From NCBI RefSeq assembly GCF_000092045.1, contig NC_007761.1, positions 437,001 to 501,000 of the forward strand: a DNA stretch of 64,000 nt, written 5' to 3'. Shown here one piece after another: positions 8,587 to 17,642 of the stretch (position 1 is the first letter of the stretch; each line of letters begins with the position of its first letter). The position numbers and the translations under genes are program-made. This DNA is from Rhizobium etli CFN 42. Lineage in GTDB: Bacteria > Pseudomonadota > Alphaproteobacteria > Rhizobiales > Rhizobiaceae. The notes under the pieces are model-generated. The model did no database searches, was not told where the DNA came from, and saw only the letters and a list, made by a program, of their open reading frames with translations.

Positions 8587-9180
8587 ATGATGCCGGCGAA
8601 GAATATCCGGCCAGAGGAGAAGATCATCATCAAGTCCTTATTGCGCGGCTTTGCACTTGCCGCCGCCCTGTCCGCTGTCGCCTTTGCCGCGGCGAAGAAC
8701 CCGGTCGTCGGCGGCGCTGCAATGTTCGAAAGCAAGAACATTATCGAGAACGCCATGAATTCCAAGGATCACACGACCCTTGTCGCCGCCGTCAAGGCGG
8801 CCGGTCTCATCGGCACGCTTGAGAGCAAAGGGCCTTTTACGGTCTTTGCGCCGACCAACGAGGCCTTCGCCGCCCTGCCCAAGGGCACCGTCGATAAGTT
8901 GCTGAAGCCGGAAAACAAGGCGACGCTGACCAAGGTTCTGACCTGCCACGTGGTGGCCGCGGACGCTATGGCCAAAACCGTTGCCAAGATGATCAAGGAT
9001 GATGGCCGCGAGCACGACATCAAGACCGTCGGCGGCTGTGTGATCAAAGCCAGGGAGAGCATGGGCAAGATCACGCTGACCGACGAAAACGGCGACATTG
9101 CCCATGTAATCATCGCCGACGTCAAGCAGTCGAACGGCGTCATCCATGTCGTTGACAAGGTGCTGCTGCCGAAGATGTAA
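8587..9180 (+). CDS. Fasciclin-domain exported protein
   Basis: A secreted or periplasmic protein of about 197 residues with one FAS1 domain. FTVFAPTNEAFAALP is the first conserved box, LTCHVV the middle, and NGVIHVVDKVLLP the second box. A signal peptide, LLRGFALAAALSAVAFAAA, precedes it. The start is uncertain. ATGs at 8587 and 8590 lack a clear ribosome site. A strong GAGGAG at about 8613-8618 sits just before ATC ATC ATC AAG, so a rare ATC start at 8624-8633 giving a normal-length signal peptide is possible. FAS1 proteins mediate adhesion or surface interactions. In rhizobia such genes are often in sigma/RskA operons, as here. Confidence 0.88.
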   Translation: MMPAKNIRPEEKIIIKSLLRGFALAAALSAVAFAAAKNPVVGGAAMFESKNIIENAMNSKDHTTLVAAVKAAGLIGTLESKGPFTVFAPTNEAFAALPKGTVDKLLKPENKATLTKVLTCHVVAADAMAKTVAKMIKDDGREHDIKTVGGCVIKARESMGKITLTDENGDIAHVIIADVKQSNGVIHVVDKVLLPKM

Positions 9181-9195
9181 GTTTGTATCGGCAGA

Positions 9196-9218
9196 GGGCG
9201 CGCTCTTCGGGCGCGCCC
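9196..9218. terminator. GC-rich hairpin between convergent genes
   Basis: GGGCGCGC and GCGCGCCC form an 8-bp stem with a 7-base loop, just after the fasciclin stop and before the end of the convergent kinase gene. No T-tract follows on either strand, so it is a weak terminator candidate. Confidence 0.4.
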
Positions 9219-9285
9219 AAAGCAACTGCAAACGGCGCCCAGCGTCGAGCCTTTGCGTGAACGGGGCGCGGCGCCGCTGACCTGG

Positions 9286-10356
9286 CTATTGGGCCGCTTC
9301 GATCCTTGGGAAAACGAGCGAGACACTCATGCCGGTGCCGGGGGAAGAGCTGACTTCGACCTCGGCATGGGCGTTCTGTTTCAGGGACTGGATGATCATA
9401 GCGCTCAGTTTTCCTGGGTTCGGCCAAGACACATCCTCAGGAAGGCCGACGCCATTATCGGCGACGGTAATCCTGCATCCGGTGTCGCTGACGACACAGC
9501 GCAGCGTGATCTCTCCGCCATCGCGCCCTACGAAGGCATGCTTGAATGTATTGGTCAGGAGCTCGTTGACAACGAGTCCGGCAGGCATCGCCACATTCAC
9601 GGAAACCGGCCAGGTATCCACCTTCATGTCGAGCCGGATGCCTTCCACTGCGTGGGCGGCCATGACCGACGCCGCGATCTGGCTCACATAGCTGCCGAGA
9701 TCGATCATCGCGCCCTTCTCTTCGTCCGAGAGCGCGCGATAGAGCAGAGCCAAGGCTTCGATCCGCCCTGCAAGTCGTGCAAACCGTTCGCTCTCCTCGT
9801 TCTTTTGAGCATTACGCGCCTCCATTCGGATCAGCGCCGTGATCATCTGCAGATTGTTCTTCACGCGATGCTGAAGTTCTCGCAGAAGGACATCCTTCTC
9901 GGCCAGCAGCTCACTGAAGCTCTGGCCATCCGTCACCTCATTGCGGGCAGCGAAGGCGACCAGACGGAAAAGCGGGACGTCATCGTCGTTGACGATCGTG
10001 TTCGACCAAACGTCGATAATCACATTGTTTTCTGCTGCGAGCGAGAAGGCGCCAATATATTCCTCCGCCGTAGTCACAGCGGCTGTAAGCGTTGTCTCGC
10101 CGGAGACTGCAGTGCAATTCACCTCGATGTCCGACCAACGTTTTCCCTCCACCTGTGTGGCGGTCAGCGCTGTCAGCCGTTCGAATTCGAGGTTTACATA
10201 AACTAGCTTCTCAAAGGTGCCGAGCTCGGAGACCGCCACTGCAAACGGGACATGGTCGAGAAAGTGTCGAAACCGGTCATCGTCGAGGGCTTCGGCAAGA
10301 TGAGGAAGGTTGCCGACGCCTTCTGGCGAAAGGGGTTCGTCTTTGCTGTCAGTCAT
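9286..10356 (-). CDS. PAS-domain sensor histidine kinase (HWE/HisKA_2 type)
   Basis: A soluble kinase of about 356 residues. An N-terminal PAS domain (about 20-140, FRHFLDHVPFAVAVSE, VNLEFERLTALT) would bind the signal or a flavin. LLRELQHRVKNNLQMI near 170 carries the phospho-acceptor His of the HisKA_2/HWE group. LVVNELLTNTFKHAF is the N box and VADNGVGLPEDV the G box. Kinases of this group often feed the alphaproteobacterial general stress response through PhyR or act with single-domain receivers. No response regulator is adjacent, so it is an orphan. The start MTDSKDE at 10356 is chosen over an upstream in-frame ATG at 10395. There is no membrane segment. Confidence 0.88.
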   Translation of the reverse strand: MTDSKDEPLSPEGVGNLPHLAEALDDDRFRHFLDHVPFAVAVSELGTFEKLVYVNLEFERLTALTATQVEGKRWSDIEVNCTAVSGETTLTAAVTTAEEYIGAFSLAAENNVIIDVWSNTIVNDDDVPLFRLVAFAARNEVTDGQSFSELLAEKDVLLRELQHRVKNNLQMITALIRMEARNAQKNEESERFARLAGRIEALALLYRALSDEEKGAMIDLGSYVSQIAASVMAAHAVEGIRLDMKVDTWPVSVNVAMPAGLVVNELLTNTFKHAFVGRDGGEITLRCVVSDTGCRITVADNGVGLPEDVSWPNPGKLSAMIIQSLKQNAHAEVEVSSSPGTGMSVSLVFPRIEAAQ

Positions 10357-10591
10357 GGATGATTTCTCGCGGACGCCGCTGCTCTTCAACAGCATGAGAT
10401 CAAGCGTTGCTTCAAAAGCTTTCTTGGCGCAAGTACAATCGATGTCGCACGACTAAACAGCCGGTGTTCAAATGCGGCAACTGTCGGAGATCTCGATGGT
10501 CTGCACAAGCTGCCGTGAACGCGACGGTCGACGTGACTGGTCGGCAGACCTCTGTTGGGCGCAAGGTCATTCGTCAGCGTCAGTCGCGAGC

Positions 10592-10867
10592 TTACGCCCG
10601 GTCATAAGTGAACGAGGTCAGCAGCGTCGTGACAAAATTGCTGGCCCTTTCTTTGACCAGAACTTCCGTCCACTCATCCGTCCCGCGAAGCCGCAAATCC
10701 GTATAAATACTGTCCACCGCTGCTTCTTCTATGCGCTTGATATGGGACTTGAATGACGCCTCGCCGCCGCCATGATACATGTCTCGAATGACCATGCGCA
10801 AAATCTCCTGGATGGCGATCTGCCATGCTGTATTGATCGACTGAAGTTCCTTCGTATCCTCTGCCAT
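10592..10867 (-). CDS. Hypothetical protein, 91 residues
   Basis: The protein starts MAEDTKELQSINTAWQ at 10867, with AGGAC six bases upstream. It is a mostly helical, acidic/basic mixed cytoplasmic protein without membrane segment or cysteines. Segments such as IQEILRMVIRDMYHGGG look amphipathic. I do not recognise a family. The surrounding 10357-10591 and 10868-11068 stretches hold no further gene that I can support. Confidence 0.6.
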   Translation of the reverse strand: MAEDTKELQSINTAWQIAIQEILRMVIRDMYHGGGEASFKSHIKRIEEAAVDSIYTDLRLRGTDEWTEVLVKERASNFVTTLLTSFTYDRA

Positions 10868-11068
10868 TGCGGCGTCCTTTGGTATGAGTGAACTGTCAGC
10901 ACGGCTCTGCCCGTCCTGTTGCCGCCTCTTTGAACCCGCCAATACTTCCTCCTGAAGTTGCGTCGGATAGGGGGATGCGGTGGGTTCGCGCGCGAGAAAA
11001 TATTCGGCGCAGCTCCGCATGTCTCCGGGCAACCTGCCTAGGGCTCGGCCGCGATCTTTTGCCGGTGA

Positions 11069-11293
11069 TCAGCAGGCTTTGGCGCGTTTCGCAAGGAGAA
11101 CAGACATTGCCGAGGCGCGATCGTCGCGTTGCTTCGCAAGCCGTGCTTCCCGCAACCGCAGCGTCTTTGCGTGTTGCGATTGGGCGTGGGATTCCAGCTC
11201 TTCCATGGCCTTATTCTTCGCGAAAAACTGGGACTGGATGTTGCCGAAGGCGATTTCCGCCCGCTGGCGCGATTTGCTGTATGTTTCTGTCAT
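11069..11293 (-). CDS. Small basic coiled-coil-like hypothetical protein, 74 residues
   Basis: The start is MTETYSKSRQRAE at 11293, preceded by GGAGAAGAA. The protein is highly charged and rich in Ala, Arg, Lys and Gln (HAKTLRLREARLAKQRDD), predicting one long helix or coiled coil. It lies downstream of the cold-shock gene and beyond that gene's terminator on the same strand. It is therefore probably expressed separately or by read-through. No family is recognised. Confidence 0.6.
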   Translation of the reverse strand: MTETYSKSRQRAEIAFGNIQSQFFAKNKAMEELESHAQSQHAKTLRLREARLAKQRDDRASAMSVLLAKRAKAC

Positions 11294-11330
11294 TTCTTCT
11301 CCAATATTGAAGGGCTCGAGTGCGAGCGAA

Positions 11331-11361
11331 AACAAAAAGGCCAGGCAGATTGCCCGGCCTT
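11331..11361 (-). terminator. Rho-independent terminator after the cold-shock gene
   Basis: On the minus strand AAGGCCGGGCA and TGCCTGGCCTT form an 11-bp stem with one mismatch and a 3-base loop, followed by TTTGTTTT. It lies about 60 bases after the cspA-type stop. Confidence 0.85.
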
Positions 11362-11423
11362 GAGTAAATCGGTGCTTCCGGCAGTGCCAGTACATCCGTG
11401 GTCAAAGGGAAGCAGATACCGAT

Positions 11424-11633
11424 TTAGGCCTTCTGGAGATTGCAAGCGGACATTTTGCCCGACTTGTGGTCTCGCTCGAGATCGAAGCCGATCTTCTGAC
11501 CCTCGACGAGTTCGCGCATTCCGGCGCGTTCGACGGCGGAGATATGGACGAAGGCGTCAGCACCGCCATTGTCGGGCTGAATGAACCCGAAGCCCTTGGT
11601 GGAGTTGAACCATTTAACTGTGCCAGTGGTCAT
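11424..11633 (-). CDS. Cold-shock protein (CspA family)
   Basis: A 69-residue single cold-shock domain. [18 protein letters not shown] contains RNP1 (KGFGFI), and [10 protein letters not shown] contains RNP2. It binds single-stranded RNA/DNA and melts structured mRNA. The start MTTGTVK at 11633 is the standard family start; upstream in-frame ATGs extend it without homology. An AT-rich leader upstream (about 11640-11870) has T-rich stretches consistent with a long 5' UTR, often used for cold control, though no specific structure could be assigned. A terminator follows at 11331-11361. Confidence 0.95.
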   Translation of the reverse strand: MTTGTVKWFNSTKGFGFIQPDNGGADAFVHISAVERAGMRELVEGQKIGFDLERDHKSGKMSACNLQKA

Positions 11634-11877
11634 GATGAACCCTTTCATAGCAATATTGAGAAACCGCAAGGCGTGAAGGCGATGCGGATGGTGGTAACGA
11701 TTTTTGGAAGGAAGTTCGTTCAGGCCGCGGTGCTAATCGCGCGATAACCAAGCCAGCAAGCAAAATTCGATAAGCACTATATAGGTTACCTATTCAGCCC
11801 CGTCAACCTTTAGTTTTTCTGCTTGACGGGAAAATAAACTTTTAGCTGTTTCGGCGAGTACAATACAGGTTGGCTGG

Positions 11878-12531
11878 TTATTTCCAGTTTGCAATGCCGA
11901 CCGTTTCGGCAATCGCCTGGCGCAGCTCGTCGAGCCCGTCGCCCTTTTCGGACGAGGTGGACAGCAGATAGGGATAGGCGGCCGGGCGTTTGCGTATCTT
12001 ATCCGCCGTCTCGGCAAGCAGCTTGGGAACGGCCGGCGCCTTGATCTTGTCCGTTTTTGTCAGCACCAGCTGGTAGGAAACAGCAGCCTTGTCGAGCAGA
12101 TCAAGCACGTCATCATCGTTCTTCTTGATGCCGTGACGGCTGTCGATCAGCACGTAGACGCGCTTCAGAGTCGCGCGGCCGCGCAGATAATCGAAAACGA
12201 GTTTGGTCCACTTGTCGACCTGCTCCTTCGGCGCCTGCGCATAGCCATAGCCCGGCATATCGACGATCGCCATCGGCGGCAGGTCGCCCGCCTCGCCGGA
12301 ATATCCGTCCGGCACGAAATAGTTGAGCTCCTGCGTGCGCCCCGGCGTGTTCGACGTGCGCGCCAGGCCCTTCTGGCTGACCAGCGCATTGATCAACGAC
12401 GACTTGCCGACATTCGAGCGTCCGGCGAAGGCGACTTCAGGCGGTCCTTCCGGCGGCAGGAAGTTGAGCGACGGGACGCCGCGGATGAAGATCCAGGGGT
12501 GGCCGAAGAGCGGCTTTTCGGTTTCAGGCAT
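11878..12531 (-). CDS. engB: Ribosome biogenesis GTPase EngB/YihA/YsxC
   Basis: A 217-residue P-loop GTPase required for 50S ribosome assembly and usually essential. [16 protein letters not shown] is G1, [10 protein letters not shown] covers G2, [10 protein letters not shown] is G3 and LTKTDKIK is G4; STSSEKGDG is G5. Length and N-terminus ([13 protein letters not shown]) match alphaproteobacterial EngB. It lies downstream of yidC on the same strand, separated by a strong terminator hairpin. It may therefore have its own promoter or depend on read-through. Confidence 0.97.
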   Translation of the reverse strand: MPETEKPLFGHPWIFIRGVPSLNFLPPEGPPEVAFAGRSNVGKSSLINALVSQKGLARTSNTPGRTQELNYFVPDGYSGEAGDLPPMAIVDMPGYGYAQAPKEQVDKWTKLVFDYLRGRATLKRVYVLIDSRHGIKKNDDDVLDLLDKAAVSYQLVLTKTDKIKAPAVPKLLAETADKIRKRPAAYPYLLSTSSEKGDGLDELRQAIAETVGIANWK

Positions 12532-12640
12532 GCGGGGCTCGGCAATCCTAGGGTTCGGTCTTCTGTCGGCTTCGTGGTTTTACGGGCGGATGTCAAGCTT
12601 TCAGGCGGCCCACGCCTTGCCCCGCGGATGACCGGAAATG

Positions 12641-12664
12641 AAAAGCCCCGCCGGAGCGGGGCTT
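12641..12664 (-). terminator. Terminator downstream of yidC
   Basis: On the minus strand AAGCCCCG and CGGGGCTT pair with a short loop, followed by TTTT. It is placed 8 bases after the yidC stop and before engB. Confidence 0.85.
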
Positions 12665-12671
12665 GTGGGCA

Positions 12672-14468
12672 TCATTTCGACGGCGCCGTCTTTCGTCGGA
12701 ACAGACCCCTCAGATTGTCGAAGAGTTCGATCTTCACGCCGTGGCGCTTCATGATCACCGATTGCTGGATCACCGAGAGCGTGTTGTTCCAGGCCCAGTA
12801 GATGACGAGGCCGGCCGGGAAGCTCGCCAGCATGAACATGAACACCAGCGGCATCCAGTTGAAGATCATCGCCTGCGTCGGATCCGGCGGCGTCGGGTTC
12901 ATGCGCATCTGCAGGAACATGGTGACCCCCATGATCAGTGGCCAGACGCCGAGATGCAGGAAGGTCGGCGCCTCGAAGGGCAGCAGGCCGAACAGGTTGA
13001 CAATCGTCGTCGGATCGGGCGCCGAAAGGTCCTTGATCCAGCCGAAGAAAGGCGCGTGCCGCATCTCGATGGTGATATAGATCACCTTGTAGAGCGAGAA
13101 GAAGATCGGGATCTGCAGCGCCACCGGCCAGCAGCCGGCGATCGGGTTGATCTTCTCATCCTTGTAGAGCTGCATCATCGCCTGCTGCAGCCCCATGCGG
13201 TCGTCGCCGAATTTCGCCTTCAGCTCTTCCATCTTCGGCTGCATGCGCTTCATGTTCGCCATCGAGGCGTACTGCTTGCTGGCGAGCGGGAAAAACAGCG
13301 CCTTGACGACGATCGTGGTGCAGAGGATCGCCACGCCGAAATTGCCGAAGAAGCGATAGAAGAAGTCCATCAGCTTGAACATCGGCTTGGTGATGAAATA
13401 AAACCAGCCCCAGTCGATCAGCCGGTCAAACTTCGGGATCGAATAGGAGGCCTCGTAGCCGTCAATGACGGGCACTTCCTTGGCGCCGGCAAAGACGAGG
13501 TTCTTGAGCTCGATCGACTGGCCGGGCGCAACGCTGAAGGCATCGTTCTTGTAGTCTGCCTGATAGCGCGGCTGACCGTCGGAAAAATACGAGAATTTCG
13601 CCTCATAGGCAGAGCTCTGCGGCGGAACGATCGTCGCCGCCCAATATTTGTCGGTAATGCCGAGCCAGCCGCCGGCGGATTTCGCCGGCGACACGGCTTC
13701 TTTCTCGACGGCGCTATATTTGCTTTCGATGAGGCCGTCGTCGCCGATGACGCCGATAAAACCTTCGTGCAACACGTAGACGGACGGCGTCGTCGGCTTG
13801 TTGTAGCGCATCACGCGGCCGTAGGAGGAAAGCGCGGCGGGCGCCTGGCCGGTATTTTCGATCTTGTCGGCGACGGTGAACATGTAGCGCTCGTCGACGG
13901 AAATCGTGCGGGTGAAGGTCAGGCCCTTGTCATTGGTATAGGAGAGCGTCACCGGCGTCTTCTCGGTGAGCTTGGCGCCCTCCGGAGCCGTCCATAGCGT
14001 CGACGGACCGGGGACTGCACCCGTCGTGTCGCTGCCGATATAGCCGAGCTCGGTGAAGTAACCATCCTTGGTTTCGGCCGGGCTGAACAGCGTGATGGTC
14101 GGGCTCGAGTCATCGACGGTTTCGTGATAGCCCTTGAGCTTCAGGTCGTCGAGCCGGGCGCCGGCAAGGTTGATCGAGCCGGAAAGCGCAGCGGTATCGA
14201 TGGCGATGCGCGGGGTCTTTTCGAGCGCCTGCTCGCGCGTCGCGGTCGCGGCCGCCTGGCCGGACGGGGCTGCGCCGCTCGTCTGGGCCGGCGCCTGGCC
14301 GCCTGCCGCGGGCTGCTGCGTCTGCTCGGTCTGCTGTTGCGCCTTCTGGGCTTCCTGCGCCTTGCGCTGGGCTTCGATCCGCGGATTCATATAGAGAAAC
14401 TGCCAGCCGAGGACGATCAGCACCGAGAGAGCGATCGCAATGAAGTAATTGCGGTTGTTTTCCATCAT
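12672..14468 (-). CDS. yidC: Membrane protein insertase YidC
   Basis: A 598-residue inner-membrane insertase. The first membrane helix is [16 protein letters not shown] (about 7-26). A Gln/Ala/Pro-rich linker and a large periplasmic beta-domain (about 60-370) follow. The conserved five-helix core includes [15 protein letters not shown], the cytoplasmic hairpin with KYDD-like [25 protein letters not shown] and [17 protein letters not shown]. It inserts membrane proteins alone or with SecYEG. The start codon region ATGATG overlaps the rnpA stop, so translation is coupled. Operon order is rpmH-rnpA-yidC. Confidence 0.97.
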   Translation of the reverse strand: MMENNRNYFIAIALSVLIVLGWQFLYMNPRIEAQRKAQEAQKAQQQTEQTQQPAAGGQAPAQTSGAAPSGQAAATATREQALEKTPRIAIDTAALSGSINLAGARLDDLKLKGYHETVDDSSPTITLFSPAETKDGYFTELGYIGSDTTGAVPGPSTLWTAPEGAKLTEKTPVTLSYTNDKGLTFTRTISVDERYMFTVADKIENTGQAPAALSSYGRVMRYNKPTTPSVYVLHEGFIGVIGDDGLIESKYSAVEKEAVSPAKSAGGWLGITDKYWAATIVPPQSSAYEAKFSYFSDGQPRYQADYKNDAFSVAPGQSIELKNLVFAGAKEVPVIDGYEASYSIPKFDRLIDWGWFYFITKPMFKLMDFFYRFFGNFGVAILCTTIVVKALFFPLASKQYASMANMKRMQPKMEELKAKFGDDRMGLQQAMMQLYKDEKINPIAGCWPVALQIPIFFSLYKVIYITIEMRHAPFFGWIKDLSAPDPTTIVNLFGLLPFEAPTFLHLGVWPLIMGVTMFLQMRMNPTPPDPTQAMIFNWMPLVFMFMLASFPAGLVIYWAWNNTLSVIQQSVIMKRHGVKIELFDNLRGLFRRKTAPSK

Positions 14469-14866
14469 AGGTTCCTGGGGCGTCCGTCTCCGGGGCGCCG
14501 GTGTTTCGGCCTGGTTTCCACGCGGGATTTCAATTCCGCGGCCAATTCCTGGAAGGACGCGTCAAGCACGTCCCTGCGCGCGACAACCACATAGTCGTGT
14601 CCGGGCTTCATTGCAAACCCCGCATGAAGCCGCACCGCCTCTTTCAGGCGGCGGCGCATGCGGTTCCGCTCGACCGCGTTGCCATGTTTTTTGGTGACTG
14701 TAAAACCGACACGCGCTTGGCTGTCGGGGTCCTTCCGATCGAGGATTTCGAGAAGGAAGAGACCTCCCCGGCGTTTTTCGCCCTCGCGCACGGCAAGAAA
14801 CTGCGGGCGGCTTCTCAGCCGCCCGACAGTGTGTTTCTTCTCACTGGTCGTCACTTCGCCCGCCAT
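14465..14866 (-). CDS. rnpA: Ribonuclease P protein component
   Basis: A 133-residue basic protein, the protein subunit of RNase P that matures tRNA 5' ends. [12 protein letters not shown] at the front, [18 protein letters not shown] and [11 protein letters not shown] form the RNA-binding RNR signature. [12 protein letters not shown] is the last strand. It lies 21 bases after rpmH and overlaps yidC by four bases. The N-terminal dozen residues ([12 protein letters not shown]) exceed the common core, and a slightly later start cannot be ruled out. Confidence 0.96.
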   Translation of the reverse strand: MAGEVTTSEKKHTVGRLRSRPQFLAVREGEKRRGGLFLLEILDRKDPDSQARVGFTVTKKHGNAVERNRMRRRLKEAVRLHAGFAMKPGHDYVVVARRDVLDASFQELAAELKSRVETRPKHRRPGDGRPRNL

Positions 14867-14887
14867 CTCTTCTCGGGCAATCCGGCC

Positions 14888-15022
14888 TTAAGCCGAAAGA
14901 CGCTTGCGGCCCTGCGCGCGGCGGGCAGCGATGACCTTGCGGCCACCCTTCGTGGACATGCGCGCACGGAAGCCGTGGCGACGCTTGCGAACAAGCTTGG
15001 ATGGTTGGTAGGTACGCTTCAT
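14888..15022 (-). CDS. rpmH: 50S ribosomal protein L34
   Basis: A 44-residue protein beginning [17 protein letters not shown] and ending GRKRLSA, which is the complete L34 sequence pattern. It is a basic structural protein of the large subunit. It is the first gene of rpmH-rnpA-yidC and is read from the promoter at 15132-15160. Confidence 0.98.
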   Translation of the reverse strand: MKRTYQPSKLVRKRRHGFRARMSTKGGRKVIAARRAQGRKRLSA

Positions 15023-15131
15023 TTATTTAAACACCGCGGAGTGCGGCCCTTCTTGAATTTGCATGATGCAAGGAGCGTTGTTTTTCGAACGGGCGGGCCA
15101 TGAAAGGCTTGAGTGACCGGACGTGCCGCGG

Positions 15132-15160
15132 CTTATACGGATGAAGCCCGGCAAAGTCAA
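15132..15160 (-). promoter_or_regulatory. Sigma-70 promoter for rpmH-rnpA-yidC
   Basis: On the minus strand TTGACT (-35) and TATAAG (-10) are separated by exactly 17 bases. This is close to consensus and predicts a leader of about 100 bases before rpmH. The rest of the 15023-15441 gap holds the AT-rich upstream region of the divergent chemoreceptor and no gene. Confidence 0.75.
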
Positions 15161-15441
15161 TTATATCGGCTCATTTGACTTGCGCGGCCATCGGCGAGCG
15201 CGGTTTTCGCATTGTGGTGTTAATAAATTCGACCCGCGCCGAGAAGTTGTATTTTGGCGCCGCATCGGGTCGATCGCCCGAAATTTCAACGGCTTGAATG
15301 AAAGGGCGAGGGTCGGATCGGCAATGTTCTGTACTCTTAATCGTAAATATTAGAAATCTAACTTTAATCAATTTCGCTGATATTCAGCGCATCGGCTGGG
15401 GGAGTTGTTTCCAGGCTGTGGTGTAGCTAGGAGGCATTGCA

Positions 15442-17445
15442 TTGAAGATCCGCGGGAAAATTAATCTGCTGGTTTGCGTGATGGGCGCGGTAGCGCTTCT
15501 GATCGGCGCAACAGCAATATCCGCCATGCGTGAATACAGCCGCAATCTGACGGCTTACGAGCACGCCGCCGCCCGCGCCTATGCCGGCGAACGCCTCAAC
15601 CGTTTCGTCACCGCCGTTGTCATGGAATCGCGCGGCATCTATGCCGCAAAATCGATCAAGGATACGCCGAACTTCGCCAAGGGTCTGATGGCCGGCCTCG
15701 ACGAAATCGACAAGGTCATTGCCGGCTGGGCGCCGCTCGTGCCCGAGGGCGAAAAGGACAATTTCGCCAAGCTGGTCGCGCGCGCCGCCGAATTCCGCAC
15801 CTTCCGCACGGAAACGGCTCGGCTCGGCACCGAAGTCGGCCCCGAGGCTGCCAGCGCCCAGGGCAACAATGAGGCCAACCGCGCCAATCGCAAGGCGTTC
15901 CAGGCCGAGATCGACGCGGTGGTCGCCACAGACAAGGCAGCGCTTCAGGCGGTCAATGATGAGATCGAGAGCTTCCGTTCCTGGGTGCTGATGCTCGTCC
16001 TCGGCATCACCGGCATCGGCATCGCGGCCGGCGTTGGCATGGGCTTTTATATCGGCACCAGCCATCTCAGCCGTCCGATCAAGCGTGTCACCCACGCGAT
16101 CAAGGAGGTTGCCGACGGCAACTTCGACGCCGAGGTTCCCTTTGCCGGCCGCAAGGACGAAATCGGCGAGATGGCCGCCGCCGTCGCCGTCTTCAAGGAG
16201 AACGGCCTGGCCGTCAAGCGCCTGAACGCTCAGGAGGCGGCGATGCGCGCCAAGAGCGACGACCTGCAGTCGAGCATGTCCGTCGTCGTGGCCGCGGCCG
16301 CGGCCGGCGATTTCAGCCACCGCATCGACAAGGATTATCAGGACGAAAATCTCAACCAGTTCGCCGGCAACATTAACACGCTGCTGTCGAGCGTCGACGC
16401 CGGCATCGGCGAGACCCGCCGCGTCATCGCAAGCCTTGCCGAAGGCGATCTCACCCAGACGATGAAGGGCAGCTTCCAGGGCGCCTTCGCCGAGTTGCAG
16501 CAGAACGTCAACAACAGCTTGGTTACGCTGCAGGCGACGATGCGTGAAGTGCGCGAGACGACGGAAGCGATGAACGGCAACACCGCCGAGCTGCGCAATG
16601 CCAGCGACGACCTGTCGAAGCGCACCGAGCAGCAGGCCGCCGCCCTCGAGCAGACCTCCGCCGCGCTCGATCAGATCACCGCCGTCGTCCAGAACTCCAC
16701 CGAGCGGGCGCATGAAGCCACCGTCATGGTGTCGGAAGCCAAGGAAAATGCCGGCCGCTCCGGCGTCGTCGTGCGCAATGCCGTCGAAGCCATGGGCCGC
16801 ATCGAGCAGGCCTCGCGCGAGATCAGTCAGATCATCAACGTCATCGATGAGATCGCCTTCCAGACCAATCTTCTGGCGCTGAATGCCGGTGTCGAAGCGG
16901 CCCGCGCCGGTGAGGCCGGCAAGGGTTTTGCCGTGGTCGCCCAGGAAGTGCGTGAACTCGCCCAGCGTTCGGCGACGGCCGCCAAGGACATCAAGGCGCT
17001 GATCACCAAGTCGGGTGACGAGGTCCAGGTCGGCGTCAAGCTCGTCCAGGCGACCGGCGAGGCGCTTTCGGAAATCGGCACCCGCGTCATCGCGATCAAC
17101 GACCATATCCATTCGATCGCCACCGCCGCGGTCGAGCAGTCGACCGGCCTCAAGGAGGTCAACACCGCCGTCAATCAGATGGATCAGGTGACGCAGCAGA
17201 ACGCCGCGATGGTGGAGGAAACCTCCGCCGCCACCCACCGGCTTTCGGCCGAAGCCAACGGGCTGGTGCATCTCATCGCCCGCTTCAAGCTGTCGGACGG
17301 GCCAGCACCCGCGGCGCTCGTCCGCAACGAGCCGCACAGGCAGCCGGTCGCCTCACCCGCCCGCCGGGCGATCGCCAAGGTCGCCCGCGCCTTCGGAGGC
17401 GGCAATGCGGCGGCCGCAGCCGAGCAGAGCTGGGAAGAGTTCTGA
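15442..17445 (+). CDS. Methyl-accepting chemotaxis protein
   Basis: A 667-residue transmembrane chemoreceptor. Membrane helices are at about 7-27 and 178-200. The periplasmic sensor domain between them begins with a small helical region (EYSRNLTAYEHAAARAY). Two HAMP domains follow: RPIKRVTHAIKEVADG, then AAAAGDFSHRIDKDY and SLAEGDLTQTM. The signalling hairpin tip EIAFQTNLLALNAGVEAARA is intact. The C-terminus ends SWEEF, a CheR/CheB-tethering pentapeptide like those of major receptors. The start is TTG at 15442, with AGGAGG eight bases upstream. It is followed by a strong terminator. Ligand unknown. Confidence 0.95.
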   Translation: MKIRGKINLLVCVMGAVALLIGATAISAMREYSRNLTAYEHAAARAYAGERLNRFVTAVVMESRGIYAAKSIKDTPNFAKGLMAGLDEIDKVIAGWAPLVPEGEKDNFAKLVARAAEFRTFRTETARLGTEVGPEAASAQGNNEANRANRKAFQAEIDAVVATDKAALQAVNDEIESFRSWVLMLVLGITGIGIAAGVGMGFYIGTSHLSRPIKRVTHAIKEVADGNFDAEVPFAGRKDEIGEMAAAVAVFKENGLAVKRLNAQEAAMRAKSDDLQSSMSVVVAAAAAGDFSHRIDKDYQDENLNQFAGNINTLLSSVDAGIGETRRVIASLAEGDLTQTMKGSFQGAFAELQQNVNNSLVTLQATMREVRETTEAMNGNTAELRNASDDLSKRTEQQAAALEQTSAALDQITAVVQNSTERAHEATVMVSEAKENAGRSGVVVRNAVEAMGRIEQASREISQIINVIDEIAFQTNLLALNAGVEAARAGEAGKGFAVVAQEVRELAQRSATAAKDIKALITKSGDEVQVGVKLVQATGEALSEIGTRVIAINDHIHSIATAAVEQSTGLKEVNTAVNQMDQVTQQNAAMVEETSAATHRLSAEANGLVHLIARFKLSDGPAPAALVRNEPHRQPVASPARRAIAKVARAFGGGNAAAAAEQSWEEF

Positions 17446-17468
17446 TCCCCACTGATCAGGTGCCTTTT

Positions 17469-17497
17469 AACGCCGCCTCCGGGCGGCGTTAGTTTTT
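17469..17497 (+). terminator. Rho-independent terminator after the chemoreceptor
   Basis: AACGCCGCC and GGCGGCGTT form a perfect 9-bp stem with a TCCG loop, followed by AGTTTTT. Confidence 0.9.
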
Positions 17498-17642
17498 CCG
17501 CCCGGTCGTTCACTCCTCTCGGATGCGCGCTTCTTTGTGGCGACATGACGCTGCTCGCAAAGATTTGAAAGCGGAGCATCTTGGTCTAATATAAGAACCC
17601 AACGGTGAGGGCGGCGAGCGCTGCCGATCGGGCGAGAAGACC

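Noticed and set aside
15427..17337. 636-residue minus-strand frame opposite the chemoreceptor
   Set aside because: It is a GC-rich shadow; the plus strand encodes all chemoreceptor signatures.
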